A DNA stretch of 64,000 bases from Brachypodium distachyon (GCF_000005505.3 NC_016132.3:43042914-43106913), one strand, 5' to 3'; shown: positions 22,866 through 34,864, counted from the stretch's first letter. Numbers and translations: made by a program. Notes: generated by a model from the sequence alone, not told the origin.

Positions 22866-23300
22866 GTGAGGATGAGACGGAATCGAGGACCGGGGATCGC
22901 GGCGTCGGCGGATGTCGAGCGGAGCGCCTGGTCGCGTGCCTCCCGTGAGGATGAGACGGCGGCGTCTCGCGAGCGGCGGCGGGGTCGCGAGGGGATCGGC
23001 GGCGTCGGCGGTGGGTGGTCGCGTGGGGGGGTCGGTGGCGGCGGCGGTGCCTGGTCGATTGGGGGCATCGACGGCCACGGATGGCAGGTGGAGATCAGCG
23101 GCGACGGCTGGCGAGCGGGCGAGGCGGGCTGAGGCGGGGCAGAGGCGGGGGAGGAGGCGGTGGCGGCCGAAGAGGAAGGGAAGGAGGAGGGGGTGGGGGT
23201 GGGCGAGGCGGGCTGCGTGGCGGGGGCCGAGGCAGCGCCGCGGCGGCAGCCGCAGCAGGGGAAAGGAGGAGGAAGAGGCCGCGTTCGAGAAGGCTGGGTG
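22865..23300 (-). other. GC-rich putative first exon and 5' UTR of the RGG gene
   Basis: On the minus strand a GC-rich, proline/arginine-coding stretch ends in a good donor (CACG/GTGAGT at 22865/22864). An ATG at about 23068 opens a proline-rich frame, but that frame hits a stop just after splicing to 22797. The frame that does continue has no ATG. The region is therefore either a non-coding leader or a broken first exon. The hAT element begins 6 bases beyond it. Confidence 0.45.
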
Positions 23301-23305
23301 AAGAG

Positions 23306-23869
23306 TATAGCTGTCCAACGGGCCGGGTTTTTTTAAAAAGCCGTGAGCCTGCCGTGCCAGACCCGTCACTGGCTCGGCCCGGCACGATTATAAACGGGCC
23401 GACGTGACCCATCTTGGGCCGTTCCTGGGCCTCAGCCTCAAGCCGCAGGCCGGCACAGCACGGCCCGTTTAACATTTTTTTATTTTCTATAGTCCACGAG
23501 AGAGAAATCAGGACATCAAAAAATGTTTGCGGAGGGACAGACTCGAACATGGGATCTCCATCTCACTAGCAAGTGGCTCGACCACGTGATGTTTTGTGAC
23601 TAATACTAGTGTGCGGCCTTTTGTATGCTTATTTGGTCGGAAAAAGTTAACTGGGCTGCAACTGGACCGCTGCTAACGGTGAGGCCTGACGGGCTAACGG
23701 GCCCGGGCCGGCCTGTCTGGGCTCGTGTGCCGTGCCTGGGCCTGGGGTTCGCCGGAACGGGCCGGCACGGCCCATTTAAAAGTGGGCCTGATGGGCCTGG
23801 GCCGTTCTAGCCCGTTTAAGAAGCGGGATGTGCCGTGCCCGGCCCAGGCCGGCCCGTTGGCTAGCTATA
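23306..23869. mobile_element. Non-autonomous hAT element, 564 bp
   Basis: Terminal inverted repeats are TATAGCTGTCCAACGGGCCGG-like at the left (first 20 bases quoted as TATAGCTGTCCAACGGGCCG) and TATAGCTAGCCAACGGGCCG at the right, reverse strand. The 8-bp flanks GTGAAGAG (23298-23305) and GTGAGGAG (23870-23877) match at 7 of 8 positions. Both subterminal zones are crowded with GGCCCGGCACGGCCC-like motifs in both orientations, as expected for transposase binding in hAT elements. No transposase gene is present. It lies directly upstream of the putative RGG first exon. Confidence 0.85.
23533..23600 (-). other. tRNA-like A-box/B-box segment inside the hAT element
   Basis: On the minus strand TGGTCGAGCCA matches the Pol III A-box at 10 of 11 positions, and 35 bp further TGTTCGAGTCT matches the B-box at 9 of 11. 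The stretch reads like a decayed tRNA body but does not fold into a full cloverleaf that I can verify, so I do not call a tRNA gene. Confidence 0.4.
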
Positions 23870-23877
23870 GTGAGGAG

Positions 23878-26040
23878 AAAAGAAAGAAAAAAAACGGTTG
23901 AGGGCTTGAAAGATTGTTAGAATTTCAGCCTCATTAGGTTTTTTTTAGAATATTCAGCCTCGATAGGTAATTACTAAGCACACACAGTTAGCAAGTTATC
24001 TGTATTTAATGAGTCTGATTGTGGGCTATTAGTACTCTATGTTCGTTTTGTGGGGTGGACTTTGGAAAAACATGTTGGTGCTTTTATAAGTAGTAGAGAT
24101 AGAGATGTAGATAATCTTCGGCCACGTCTGTCCGTGGCAAACTTTGCAGTTGTTGGGCCTGTTCGAAGATTAGGCCTACACAGCAATAGAATTTGGCCAT
24201 CCTTGCGGCTTTTCGGTTTCCTTGTTACCCGAATGGACTCTCTTTTTTCGTCTCAAAAGAAAGAGAAAAACTCTTTTCTCATCCAGTAGCACACCTGTGA
24301 AATGCCAAATGTCCATGTACATCATGCATGAGAGTAGAGTATGAAAAAATTATCACTAATTGATAACTACCTCTTATGTTATATTTGGTATTGTGGTGAA
24401 TTCTCATGATCATGTTGGCCCACTAGTTTTCTCTCTTCTATTGTTCGGCTAATTAGTTCTTTTACTTCATTTGTATTTTTACAACCGATTATAAAATAAA
24501 TTGATCGTACCACGGTCTTGCAACCATAAACTAAGCCTTAGCTAACAAAAAGTCAGTCATTTTTTATGTCTTTCAAGTGAAAAATTACCCTAGATGACTT
24601 TGTGGACAGAATACTAACACCACCTATGTATGTGGCTCTTGGTACAATTTGATATCTATGTATCGTGTGACATATTTTACTAGTTCGCTCGAGACATCTC
24701 CAAGTTCTCTTGGCTCAAAATCAAATCCAAGTTCAGATCTGACTTTGAATTTTGTTCATGTTTTATCTGCGAGCAGTTTATGGCTACAAGTATCGACCCT
24801 TACCATGTGGTGAGTGGTTGAGTTGCACGTACTAGTGAGGAATGTGTGTAATTTAGAGTTGAAAAGCCTTTCCCCTAAAAAAAGATCCAAAGAGCCTTTA
24901 TGATTTTAAGATCTTTGGATGATTACAGTTAGATCTGTTGATCATAAGAATGAAGATATGATTATTTTCCTGCGCCCTAGAATTCATAGAATTCCATGCA
25001 AGGGAACAAACAGGGAATCCTACACATTACCATTATAAACCACACTCACATCAACACACGCACATACATAAGTGAATGTTTCCTACACACTAGAAAACTA
25101 TTAGAGACACCATCGTCTATGCCATGCCGTGTCAAACTGTCAATCCTAGTTGGTGAGAACAAACAACATCGATTTTACCACTATTTATTCATGTGTTATG
25201 AATGAGGGTAGGATTCAGCATCCCATGAAATTCTATTCTTTTTTTAAAAGAATGACTGGCTTAAGGGGGCAGAAACCCCACAGTGCTATTTAATAGAGAA
25301 GGTTGAAGCACCTGAAATGCAATCACGAAGGACTGATCTTGAATTGTTAGCTCGTGCAGCAGGCGGCTTAATTACCACCGAAGCTATCACTTGGTCTTAT
25401 TCATGTAGTTATATGTCCTCGTGTTTTCTACCCCGTATTCACCAAGGAAACTATGAAGCTCTGAGTGAAAAAAGGCTTAAGCCAATTGCTTAAAATCAAA
25501 CAGAAAAAACAAAGTTCTTTTGAAGAAGGGAAAAGCAAATATACATGCCAGGCAAAGGTGATGCTTGAGCTTAGGGTTTAGGTACCCGTGGACTTGTAAA
25601 ATATCAAAAAAAAATCACATCTGTGCATCATGCATGCATTACCCCAAATGGACAAATTCCTAACGGCGACACATGTTCACGATGGTGGCGCGTGGGCCGT
25701 CAGGAAAGAAGTACTCCACCGACCTGATCGTCCCATGCTGGAGGGTGTTCAAGTACTCCCAAATCGAGAGGGCAAATGTTACTCCAGTGCATTATCCAAA
25801 TGATGTAGATGGAGTAGCATAACTTTTCCTTATGTGTGAAATAGACTGCAGTAATAGGTTAATTGTTTCTTTTGTGAACTCTCTAAATGTTGTGTGTTTG
25901 TATGTTTGTCAACTATGAACTTGTGTACTCTGTTGCTGGAACATGAATGGCTATCTATGTTAACTTGTGATATCTTCGGTATGAATTATCCGGTCAGTTT
26001 GAGCATCTATATGTGTATATCTCTGTGTGTGGCTGTCAAG
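23878..26040. other. Intergenic, no gene recognised
   Basis: AT-rich DNA with no open frame carrying a family motif. No boundary of a further element could be shown. Confidence 0.4.
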
Positions 26041-26446
26041 CACTACAACACAAATGTCTTGTAGAGACATTTTCGTTGAGGCAATATACTCTTTGTCTCT
26101 ACCTAGAGACAATTTTGAGGTAGAGTTTCATGTAGAGTCAATCTATAAGGCGCTATGAAAATGTCTTAAATATAGAGACACTAGTTGGGACATTATGGTG
26201 TAGAGACATTTTTTGAGGCATTTAATATATTGTCACAAAAGTCTGTAGAGACATGGTTTTAAGATACTTGATGAAATGACCTTATGGTATGGTTAGAGAC
26301 ACTATTTGAGACACGTTTTATGTTGTATAGAGATATTTTTAGCAAGTTTGAGACATGTAGTAGACTACTCATAACAATTTCATTAGGAGTATAAGCACAA
26401 ATTGGTGTTAGGTCGAGATGGTTAGGTGATTCTGTACTTTTCCTTA

Positions 26447-27459
26447 GAACATTTCCAACAGATGATATAAAATATGGTTTGTGTCCAAAAACCGTTTTTA
26501 GGGCACGGGCAGCAAAAAAGGCTCTCGAACAAATAATCTATAGGTATCCTGTGTCCAATAATTTTAAGGCATGCCCTAAAATTTCAACCCAAATGATGTA
26601 TATTTGGGGCACTGAACACAGCATGCAAAAAAAACCAACCGCCCGGTTTCTTCGTCTCCCGATGCGCGCCATTTCCTTCCTCTTCTCCCGCCTGCTCCGT
26701 CTCCTTCCTCCTCGACCGCCGCCGGCCATGGAAGCCGTCGCCCCAACTCCCCCGACCCCGCCTGGGCCCGCCGCCGCCGCCCCGCCCCGCCCTCGAGCAC
26801 CACCGGCTCGCCCCCGACCTCCATCGGCCCGCCCCCAACGTCCACCGCCTCCGCGAACGCGCACTGGGCTAGGTGGGCGCCGCCATGCACGGCCCGTGCA
26901 GCTACCGGCGGCCGCACCGGCGTCGTCCGACTCCCCCGACCATGCCTGGCCCCTCCGCCGCCGCCGCCCCGCCCCCGAGCACCACTGGCCCGCCCCCGAC
27001 CGCCGCCGGCTCTCTTCCTCTCCGACCGCTACGCTCCGCCGCTCTTCCTCCTCGATTCGTCGCCGGCGAAGACCACCCGCTACGACGACTAGAAGGAGGG
27101 CGGCTGCCGCAGCTCCGCCCCGCTGCCCCTCCACCCCGACGAGCTTCCCGTTGCTGCTGCCGGCCCCGCCTCCGCCCGCTTCCCCGACGCGCCCCGCCGC
27201 TGCTGCCCGCCCAGCCCTGCCTCTGCTGGTGCTCTCCCTGGAGGCTTGCTCGTTGGATTTAGGGAGGAAGAAGACATAGTTGTGTTTCTGACAGGTGGAC
27301 CCCGCATGTCATTGTGAAATATATTTTTGCCAGATGTGGTGTCCTATTTTACATCATCTTGATTTTTGCTAGTATCCTATTTTATATCATCTGAAATGGC
27401 TTTCTTATTTTAGGGCACGAAAAACTGCACCTATTTTACATCATCCGTTGGAGATGCTC
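26447..27459. mobile_element. PIF/Harbinger-type element nested in the CACTA element
   Basis: Flanked by TTA on both sides (26444-26446 and 27460-27462). Terminal inverted repeats are GAACATTTCCAACAGATGAT at the left and, on the reverse strand, GAGCATCTCCAACGGATGAT at the right. Both are followed by A-rich (A/G)TAAAAT sequence. The TTA duplication and the GAGCATCTCCAAC-type end are Harbinger/Tourist hallmarks in grasses. The 1013-bp body contains a GC-rich core of about 600 bp. Confidence 0.85.
26640..27279 (+). other. GC-rich proline/arginine-rich open frame, cargo of the nested element
   Basis: A long plus-strand frame (from 26479, stop at 27279) and several overlapping frames on both strands lie in this GC-rich core. 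The plus-strand product begins RFLRLPMRAISFLFSRLLRL after an upstream Met and is otherwise Pro/Ala/Arg repeats. No domain is identifiable. It may be a captured first exon/5' UTR of a host gene or merely GC-rich filler; coding function is unsupported. Confidence 0.3.
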
Positions 27460-27904
27460 TTAAGGTCTTGAGTTCGAGGATTGATCTTAACATGATTTTT
27501 TCAATGTATATTTTTAGCACATGGGCATAGAGACACAATGTAATGTTCTTACAAGATGGCGCATTGAATGTAGAGACAATATATAGTGTCTTTATGAAAT
27601 ATCTAAAAAGTATATGACACAATGCAATGTCTTTACGAAATGTAGTATTGAACGTAGAGACATTATATTGTCTTTATGAAATGTCTAAAAGAATAGAGGT
27701 GTTTTATTAGTGTCTCATCACACATAGCGACACTGTCCATAGTGACAGTATTGTGACACTGTACCAAGTGTGTCTAAAGTTATGCAGAGACAATTATAGT
27801 GTCTCTACAAACCAAAAATAGTGTCTCTACGGGCTATTCCTCTTGTAGTGAAGTTTTTAAGTATGTATGTTTTTTTTGCATGTAAATTATGCTGAAATAT
27901 AACT

Positions 27905-28275
27905 GCTGCTAGTAACGGAATATTCTGACGGTAGGTTGATCTGTCAGGAAAGACTGCAAATGCCCTGCAAGATATATTCCTAACATATTACATTCTTTCC
28001 TGACGTGTCAGGAAAGTCTTTCGTGACGGTTGTAATTTCCGACGGTGCGTGAAGCGGCGTCAGGAGCCATACGAACATTCGTGACGGCACGCTTGTCATG
28101 ATCTGCCGCTTTCGTCGATGATGACGTCCATCAGGAATCGCCGCCAGGAAAGTCTTTCCGTGACGGAAACCATCAGGAATGTCAATCTTTTACTGACAGC
28201 TAATTCCTGACGGTCCACGTCAGGAATGACTTATCCTGACTGGTTTTGGTCGGTTTTTGACGGTTCGTGGTCGTC
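27905..28275. repeat. Cluster of CTGACGG / TCAGGAA repeats, orphan CACTA subterminal region
   Basis: At least a dozen copies of GTCAGGAA(A/T) and (C/G)TGACGG occur in both orientations within 370 bp, such as TTCCTGACGTGTCAGGAAAG and TTCCTGACGGTCCACGTCAG. This looks like the transposase-binding subterminal repeats of another CACTA family. No CACTA terminus or coding part is attached, so it is a remnant. Confidence 0.6.
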
Positions 28276-30167
28276 AAGAATTTGTTGTTTTGGGGTAATA
28301 AGTAGTAACCTCCCGGAGAAGCCGATCCTCAAATTTGGCTCCAGTAAACTGGGGGAAGGCAACTTCTCGGAGCCCCAAAAAAACTGGGCCAAAATATGCA
28401 ATAACAAAAATGATCGAATTTATGGTGTAAAAAGAAAGACAAGTAGTTGCAATTACACTATTGATTTTTAAGAACATTTTTCTTATTTTTGTGCAGGTAT
28501 TTTTTTTTTCAAATGTCCACCCTTTTATGTACCAATTTTTCTCCTGTTTGAAGAGTTATCACAATGACAAAACGAGATGATAGCGTCCACACCAGATAAC
28601 CAAGAAGCTAGCGTCCTTGCAAGTTGCAATGCTTACATGGATGAGGAATACCGAATACATCATACTTCTTCTTCAGCCATGATTGAGGGATATTGACCAC
28701 CCAAAAGTCAAAGAAATACAGTAGTACAAATTAACCACGGAAGGCTAATGATTAATCTTGCTCTTGACTCCAAAGCACCGCAGATTAGTGCAACTAGCAT
28801 GCTGCATCAAAGCATCAATGCACATATATAGGCAATCAGGCACATCCAGCCCTTACTGGCCTAATCCGGTAGTTGTCTGAAGATATCTTCTTTGGCGAGG
28901 CAGTGGAAGAACACTGCCCGAACAAACAATCTTATCCCCGTCTTATCTGCCCAAACATGTTACATTAAATTCGGTAATGCCTGTCCCTTTCATGGACTGA
29001 TAGGCTGCACTCTGCTCAAATCTTTTTTGCTTTATCGGTGGATCGAAGATTCCAAGTAGAAGAAAGCAGCAGCAGCCTGTAACTCACAAGTCACAAGACA
29101 GGAGATAATGAAAACTATTCTCATGCATGGATTCGATTAGCTTGAATATTAAGATTAGAGATTGGATAACAATGATTAAAGTACCGGGCCATTCTCGCCA
29201 GTAAAAGTAAAACTCCTGTTCCCAAATCTGGAAGTCTCGGCATGGTTTTGCTGAACAACTTGCAATCAACTGAGGTAAGATAAAGGTTTTTTGTGATAGT
29301 AATAATAATCGAGATTAAAGATGCCTATCAATAGAGGCATGTGTTGGATTGCTATACCAGACACTTGTTTTGGAGTTGATTACCTTTGCTAAAAAACATC
29401 TGAAAGTTAGTTATAATGGATAGCGCTAAAGTCTATGTTTGATAGAGTATTGTAAGAATGCTACGGTGTTTAAATTTACCTCAGTTTATATATACCATGA
29501 GGTGTTTGCCTATACCAGAAAACTGTAAATACTACAGTACATAAAATTGAGATATTTCCTCTGTATAACATAAACCTAAATCTCTTTTTTCTTTTACTTA
29601 GCACGGGAGAAAACGCCCCCTGCCTCACTCAGAAGGAGATAAATACGATGAGTATAGTTGTCTCCTTTCCAAGACACCTCTCTCTCCACCCGTCTCTCTC
29701 GATCTCTTGAATCGACGAACAAGTTTGAAGTGACACTTTTCAAAAGATGATAATTGCAGTGCATATTTCAAATTCATCAAAATTGCAGTGATATATTTTT
29801 GATTAATCCAATAAAATGTGGGACCTGCCAGATTAGAAGATAGAATGACACCTGATATATAAAAACAGATGAAATGCGAGAATAAGAGGCAGAGTGGTTA
29901 TTTCAGGAGCCCAAGACGGAGAAAAGCGACAGTGATGTATTTTTCAGAGCTTTTCACGTGTACGGTGGCGTATTGGGAACATTCCGAACGAAGTCGATGG
30001 TACAACCGAATCTACATCTACATGTACATCAACCAATTAAATTATCACTAAAATTCAAGCTACACGATCTGGAAGGCGACTCCCAGGAGCAATAATTAAG
30101 CTTTTTCTACGGTTCCCTGCCCGATAACGCGTCCACATCCACAGCCAAAAGACCGGAACTACAAGCA
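28276..30167. other. Intergenic; small foldback at 28290-28420
   Basis: At 28290-28420 GGAGAAGCC and GGCTCC recur inverted (CTCCCGGAGAAGCC against GAAGGCAACTTCTCGGAGCC), which suggests a small MITE remnant. The rest has no recognised feature. Confidence 0.4.
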
Positions 30168-30176
30168 TATTTATAG
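30168..30176 (+). promoter_or_regulatory. Probable TATA box of the MYB-related gene
   Basis: TATTTATAG lies about 205 bp upstream of the ATG at 30375, in a compositionally ordinary stretch followed by CT-rich sequence. It is the best TATA match in the upstream 300 bp. Position implies a 5' UTR of roughly 170-180 bases. Confidence 0.5.
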
Positions 30177-30374
30177 TGGGTGCTGTGTAAGTTTCCTCCC
30201 TAAGCCACCTAGCCAGCTAGAGCCTATAGCCAGCAGCAGCACCATCCACTGGGTCTGGGGCGCCTGCGGTTGTGGACACATTGGTCTCCACCCATCTCTC
30301 TCACACACCATCCGGCATCCGCTCCAAAGACAGTGCTGATTCAGCTTGTTAGCCGGTCGATTTATAGCCACACC

Positions 30375-31663
30375 ATGGCCAGGAAGTGCTCTCACTGTGG
30401 CAACTACGGCCACAACTCAAGAACTTGCACCAGCAGCGCAGGAGGACAGAGAGAAATTATGCTCTGCGAAGGAGGAGGCGGCGGCAGTGGGCTGAGGCTC
30501 TTTGGCGTGCAGGTCCATGTCGCTGCCGGCGCCGGTGCCGGCGCGTCCATGAGGAAGAGCTACAGCATGGACTGCCTGCAGCTCGCGGCAGCTCCTAGCT
30601 CCCTCGTCTCGCCTTCGTCCTCGTCTTCCTCGTCGGTGCTCCTGTCCATCGACGAGGGCCTGGAGAGGGCTTCCAATGGGTACCTTTCTGATGGCCCTCA
30701 TGGCAGATTGGTCCAGGAAAGGAAGAAAGGTAAATTTCATTACACTCACACTGAACAAAAAATAGGAGATGGAAAAAGATACAGTAGCTAGTGGGTTGGA
30801 AATTCAGACCTTTTAATTGGTTTCCTGATTTTCTCTGCTTTATTTAAGTCCCTTGTCTTGACCTAACAAAAGTTGCATCATCTCTCTCCAAAAAAGTTGC
30901 ATTATCTTCATGCATGTGTGACTGCAAGCAACCAAGCAAGAGATATTCGCCACTTTTAATTTCTTACTAAAGTGGAGTAGTGGACAAGTCGTGTCATCCT
31001 GCACACGTGTTCGACACACCTGAAGCTGTAAGCTGTATGAACATGACTACAGGAGTTCCATGGAGTGAGGAGGAGCACCGGCTATTCCTGGTCGGCCTGG
31101 AGAAGCTCGGCAAGGGCGACTGGCGAGGCATCTCCCGGAGCTACGTGACAAGCCGAACCCCGACGCAGGTCGCCAGCCACGCGCAGAAGTTCTTCCTGAG
31201 GCAGAGCAGCATGGGGAAGAAGAAGCGCCGCTCCAGCCTCTTTGACATGGTATACTGAACTCTGAATCCCTATGAAACAACACAACAGGTGCTCTGAACT
31301 GCTGATCTGAGTACTAAACAATTCTCGGTGATGCTTCAAAAACAACAGGTGCCGATTTGCGAGAACGGCATGCGCGCTTCTGAGCAGCCATCCGTGCGGA
31401 TCAACAACAGCGACGGCGCCTCGACTTCTCTGCCGCGGTACAGGCCGTCTTCCGACATGGCGGCCATTGATCTGAACTCCACTGAGGAAGATGACGACAT
31501 GGCGGATGTTTCGCTCTCATCGGCGTCAGGCGCATCCCCTCGGGCGCCATTAATCCCGGCGGCGGCTCTGACGATGGAGCATGGCCATGGGGGTCACCAG
31601 TACTGCTCCCGGCTGGACCTGGACCTGGGGATGTCCCTCTCCACGCCGTCCATCGGAACGTGA
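30375..31663 (+). CDS. MYB-related (1R-MYB, SHAQKYF class) transcription factor with zinc knuckle, 288 aa
   Basis: Three exons, 30375-30729, 31053-31249 and 31349-31663, give an uninterrupted 867-nt coding sequence with GT..AG introns of 323 and 99 bp. The N-terminal zinc knuckle [14 protein letters not shown] (residues 5-18) comes first, then the LRLFGV repression motif, then a single MYB repeat ([43 protein letters not shown]) and a basic tail [11 protein letters not shown]. The C-terminus ends [10 protein letters not shown], an EAR-like motif. This order is that of the MYBS2/MYBS3 and KUA1/MYBH group. Family knowledge: these nuclear proteins bind TATCCA-type or related sites and often repress sugar-, ABA- or growth-responsive genes. 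The gene appears intact; the start is the only Met preceding the knuckle. Its exact orthologue is uncertain. Confidence 0.93.
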
Positions 31664-33845
31664 CGTGCCAGCGCCCTATCCTAGCCGTACGCGCGCCATC
31701 GTGTTATGTAACAACGTACGTACGTGCTGTCTGATCTGTCCAACCAAGCGGAGATAAGGCTAATACGATGGATGGACAACGCTTGTAATTGTAAAGCCGT
31801 GCAGCTAGCTAGTGCTAATTGTGGATACAGTAATGCGTGTACTACTCTTGGCTTCATGTAAAAAAAAAAGTCAGAATTTTCAGAACCAAAACATGCTCCT
31901 GTGTCCCCGTACGTACGTGCTCAGATGTCGATTGATCGTGAGCCGCACCCGTTGCTGTTAAAAAAAAATCTTAATCCGTTCCATAAACTATAATCTCAAG
32001 ATTCTTATCGTGTCGTACATGCAGGCGGCGACAAAAGCTGGGCTCATTCCAGATGGAACCGGCTACCGGTACTGGCTAGCAGCATTGTGTGGTGGTAGCT
32101 TAATTGCGTGCGTCGTGTCATCATTCATTCACCAATATGGGCACGGCCGGGTCCTACGCCTCCGGATCTGGGATACGGCGGGTGCGCGCACGTACGGCAC
32201 CCATATGCAGGGCTTGTCGTTTGTGAACAGTACCAAGTTGGAGTCCCAATTGGGATGGGATGTGATGGGGTGCCCTGGCGCTGCTATGGATGGATCCCTG
32301 TCACGGCGGACGATCAGTCGTGGTTGCAAATCAAGATAGGGAGAAAGAAAGAAACGCTTATCCCTTCCGCCTATCTAACTGTACGTAAGTATATGACGTA
32401 AGTGGATGTCGCCAATGAGGGGGCCGGGTAAAGTTAGGAGGAGGAGGAGGAGGTTTGGTGCTTATCCAGCACAGTAGTGGTACTGTCTCGGGATTCCAGT
32501 GGCAGCGGCATGCAATAGATGGATGGCGTATAGTGTTCTTTCCTTTTGAGTGATGCCCATTGGCTCATGTCTGTCTCACTGGTAGGACAATTGTGCCAAC
32601 ATGGATGCTTTGTATGTTAATCCGGATCAATTCTTCTACGGAGTAGGTAATTATACCTAGAAATTCAAATGATTATACATGTGCACATATCTCCACGAGA
32701 GATTCGACGGCGTCCAGACGTGGAGCAGCGGTAGTACGATTATTCTTCTAGGTAATTATACCTAAAGCTTTTTCTTTAGTGCTTGTTATTGGTAATTTCT
32801 TGATTGGTCCCGTCCAATCGTGTCTGTGCCACCAAATAGGTCGATCTATCGATTCTAATGTTTCGCCAAAAAGAAAACCCTTGGCATGCCCTCGCTCAAG
32901 TGGACAGATAATCACCATTCCAACCAATAAAGCCAGGCATGGATGTATGACGTAATAGAGACAGAGAAAGGCAGCTAGAGCAGAAGCAGGATGTTCGGTC
33001 TGGTTTATTCCATTGCTACCCAAAGAGCAACCGCACATACATGGACCGATCGATGGACGTGAACGCGCACATCACTAATTTCCTAGCTAGGTACCCGTTC
33101 GGTACGTATATAATCACAGCTCAAACCGGACATTTACTCTGCTCGTAGGCAAGTAAAACAATGACCGGAAGCCTCAACGTACGCAGCATGTGTGTGCGCC
33201 ACACCGGCCGGCACCGCTCCCGCTCGTCCGTGATCATCTAGCTCCGGCGCCGCTCAGACACACACAGCTGCATGTGCGGCATGCGCTGCCACCGGCGATG
33301 GCAACACCTGCGATTCGCGATCCAGGCGGGCCGGAGCGCGCGCGCGCGAGAGTCATGCGCAAGGCGTCTTTTGGGCGACGGCGACGCGGCAGCGACCCCG
33401 CCTTTGTCTCGTGCGCTCGGGCGCGCCCACGAGGCCGTGGATCAGTGGATGGATCGATCCGCCATGCGGAGCCGACCGAGTGCATGTTGACGTTTCCTCG
33501 ACAGGTTGTGGGCTTCGTAGCCACATGCTGCCCGGAGCACGCCAGAGGCCAGATGGATGAATGGATGGATGGATCGATGGTTGTCTCTGCAGCAGGGCTG
33601 CGCTCGTGTGGATGCCAGCGCTTCACGCTCGCCTCTATCAGATTGTTCGTTCCTGTGGATATTATCCTTATAATTCTTTCTTCCCCTGGCTGGATTCTGG
33701 AATATGCTATGGATTTTAAGATGAGGTGTGTCCCATCCTATTCCTATCGCCGTGCTACGGCCTACGTGTTTCCCTCGCTTGCGTTTGTGTGGATACCTCT
33801 GAAATGCACTGCTGAAAGTTAGATGCCGTGCATAGAAAGTTTACA
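31664..33845. other. 3' flank of the MYB gene and intergenic DNA
   Basis: The near part should hold the 3' UTR. Open frames at 32010-32401 and 33190-33822 have no motif. A GGAT-rich run (GATGGATGAATGGATGGATG, about 33550) is a short simple repeat. Confidence 0.4.
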
Positions 33846-33917
33846 GCCCCCAAAATGATGTGAATTTGTATTGATTCTTATACAAATTCACGTTACTTAT
33901 TTTGAGAAGGAGGGAGT
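33846..33917. mobile_element. Stowaway MITE remnant
   Basis: The hairpin GTGAATTTGTAT..ATACAAATTCAC is followed by CGTTACTTATTTTGAGAAGG and a terminus AGGGAG before TA. The left terminus is eroded (CCCCCAAAATGATG). Confidence 0.6.
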
Positions 33918-34864
33918 ACAACATCGACAAATAAAGTTAAATGCCGAAAATAAAAACTGTTTATGGAGTGCACGTCAATCGTCATACACGATTTTATGGA
34001 GCCTGAAATGCTACCACCTTATAATTAATTAGGTAATGTGGTGGTGGTGGTGGGGGACGGACTAAAATGTTCGCGGTTGATCCGGCGCAGCCGCTCATAG
34101 TGTTGCAAAAGATTTGAGAACGGGTGCCACTGAGCACCGAGGGTACTTGTTTCATCGTTTTTTTGTTGTTGTCAGCAACACTTGTTTCATTTGCTCAGAC
34201 ATAATGTTCAACACATAAATGTGTTCAAAGGCAACCCAATAGGCTAGTTGGACCTGCTGGACCTCCCTCTTCTAGAACAGAGAAGGCCTTTGTTGGGCCA
34301 AGACAAGTCTATTTCCACTGGTTTTGGTTATGAGATGCAAGAAAGCCTAGCCATCAGCGCTCAAAAATAAAAAAAATCAGAGAGCAACTTTGTTTTTTCC
34401 CGCCGTGTTTCTCTCCTCCTCTTCCGACGCTTCTCTGGCAACAGGAAGGTGAAAGGGAGCAATATCAACATAGGAGTGTTGTTTATATTCGATGTTAGGT
34501 TTGCGTTCTTGACGACAATGGGGAAGAGATGTCGCACGTATAAAATCACATATCTACCCTCATAAGTGTTGTGTGGCCATCATGGTCGACTCTAGGGATC
34601 CTATAATGTTCTAGACTTCTAGTGTGATGTTGTGGATCAACAGCTTCCTCGGCCGTATTAGTACGGGATGTGTTTACAGTATCCGTCTCAACAAAATCAT
34701 CGGAGTTTGCTTCCAGTCTTGCTAGAAGAATACTTAAGGAAAGAAGAGCTTGTCTCACACCTAATATGGTGAGCACACTAATGGCCGTGAAGGATATGGA
34801 GCTAGCCAACTTAGAGCTCAACACACTTCGGTGAATCCAGAGCTGCTAACGGCATTTCAAAATA
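33918..34864. other. Intergenic, no feature recognised
   Basis: No coding or repeat signal could be supported. Short frames at 34361-34824 lack motifs. Confidence 0.4.

Larger units (their letters stand above)
26041..27850. mobile_element. Non-autonomous CACTA element, 1810 bp
   Basis: It begins CACTACAACACAAATGTC and ends TCCTCTTGTAGTG, so the outer CACTACAA is inverted at both ends. AAG precedes (26038-26040) and follows (27851-27853), which is the 3-bp target duplication of CACTA elements. The subterminal zones (26060-26360 and 27520-27840) carry many copies of TAGAGACA/TGTCTCTA in both orientations. No transposase is present. A second transposon sits inside (26447-27459). Confidence 0.9.

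Noticed and set aside
22866..23407. Several plus-strand Gly/Arg-rich frames resembling an RGG protein
   Set aside because: They are the complement of a GC-rich putative first exon on the minus strand. The glycine runs come from CGG/GGC composition, not from an RGG box.
23533..23600. A functional tRNA gene
   Set aside because: Only A- and B-box-like matches are present; acceptor and anticodon stems could not be paired convincingly.
33190..33822. 210-codon plus-strand frame
   Set aside because: No motif, no supporting splice structure, and overlapping frames on both strands; probably chance in a GC-rich patch.
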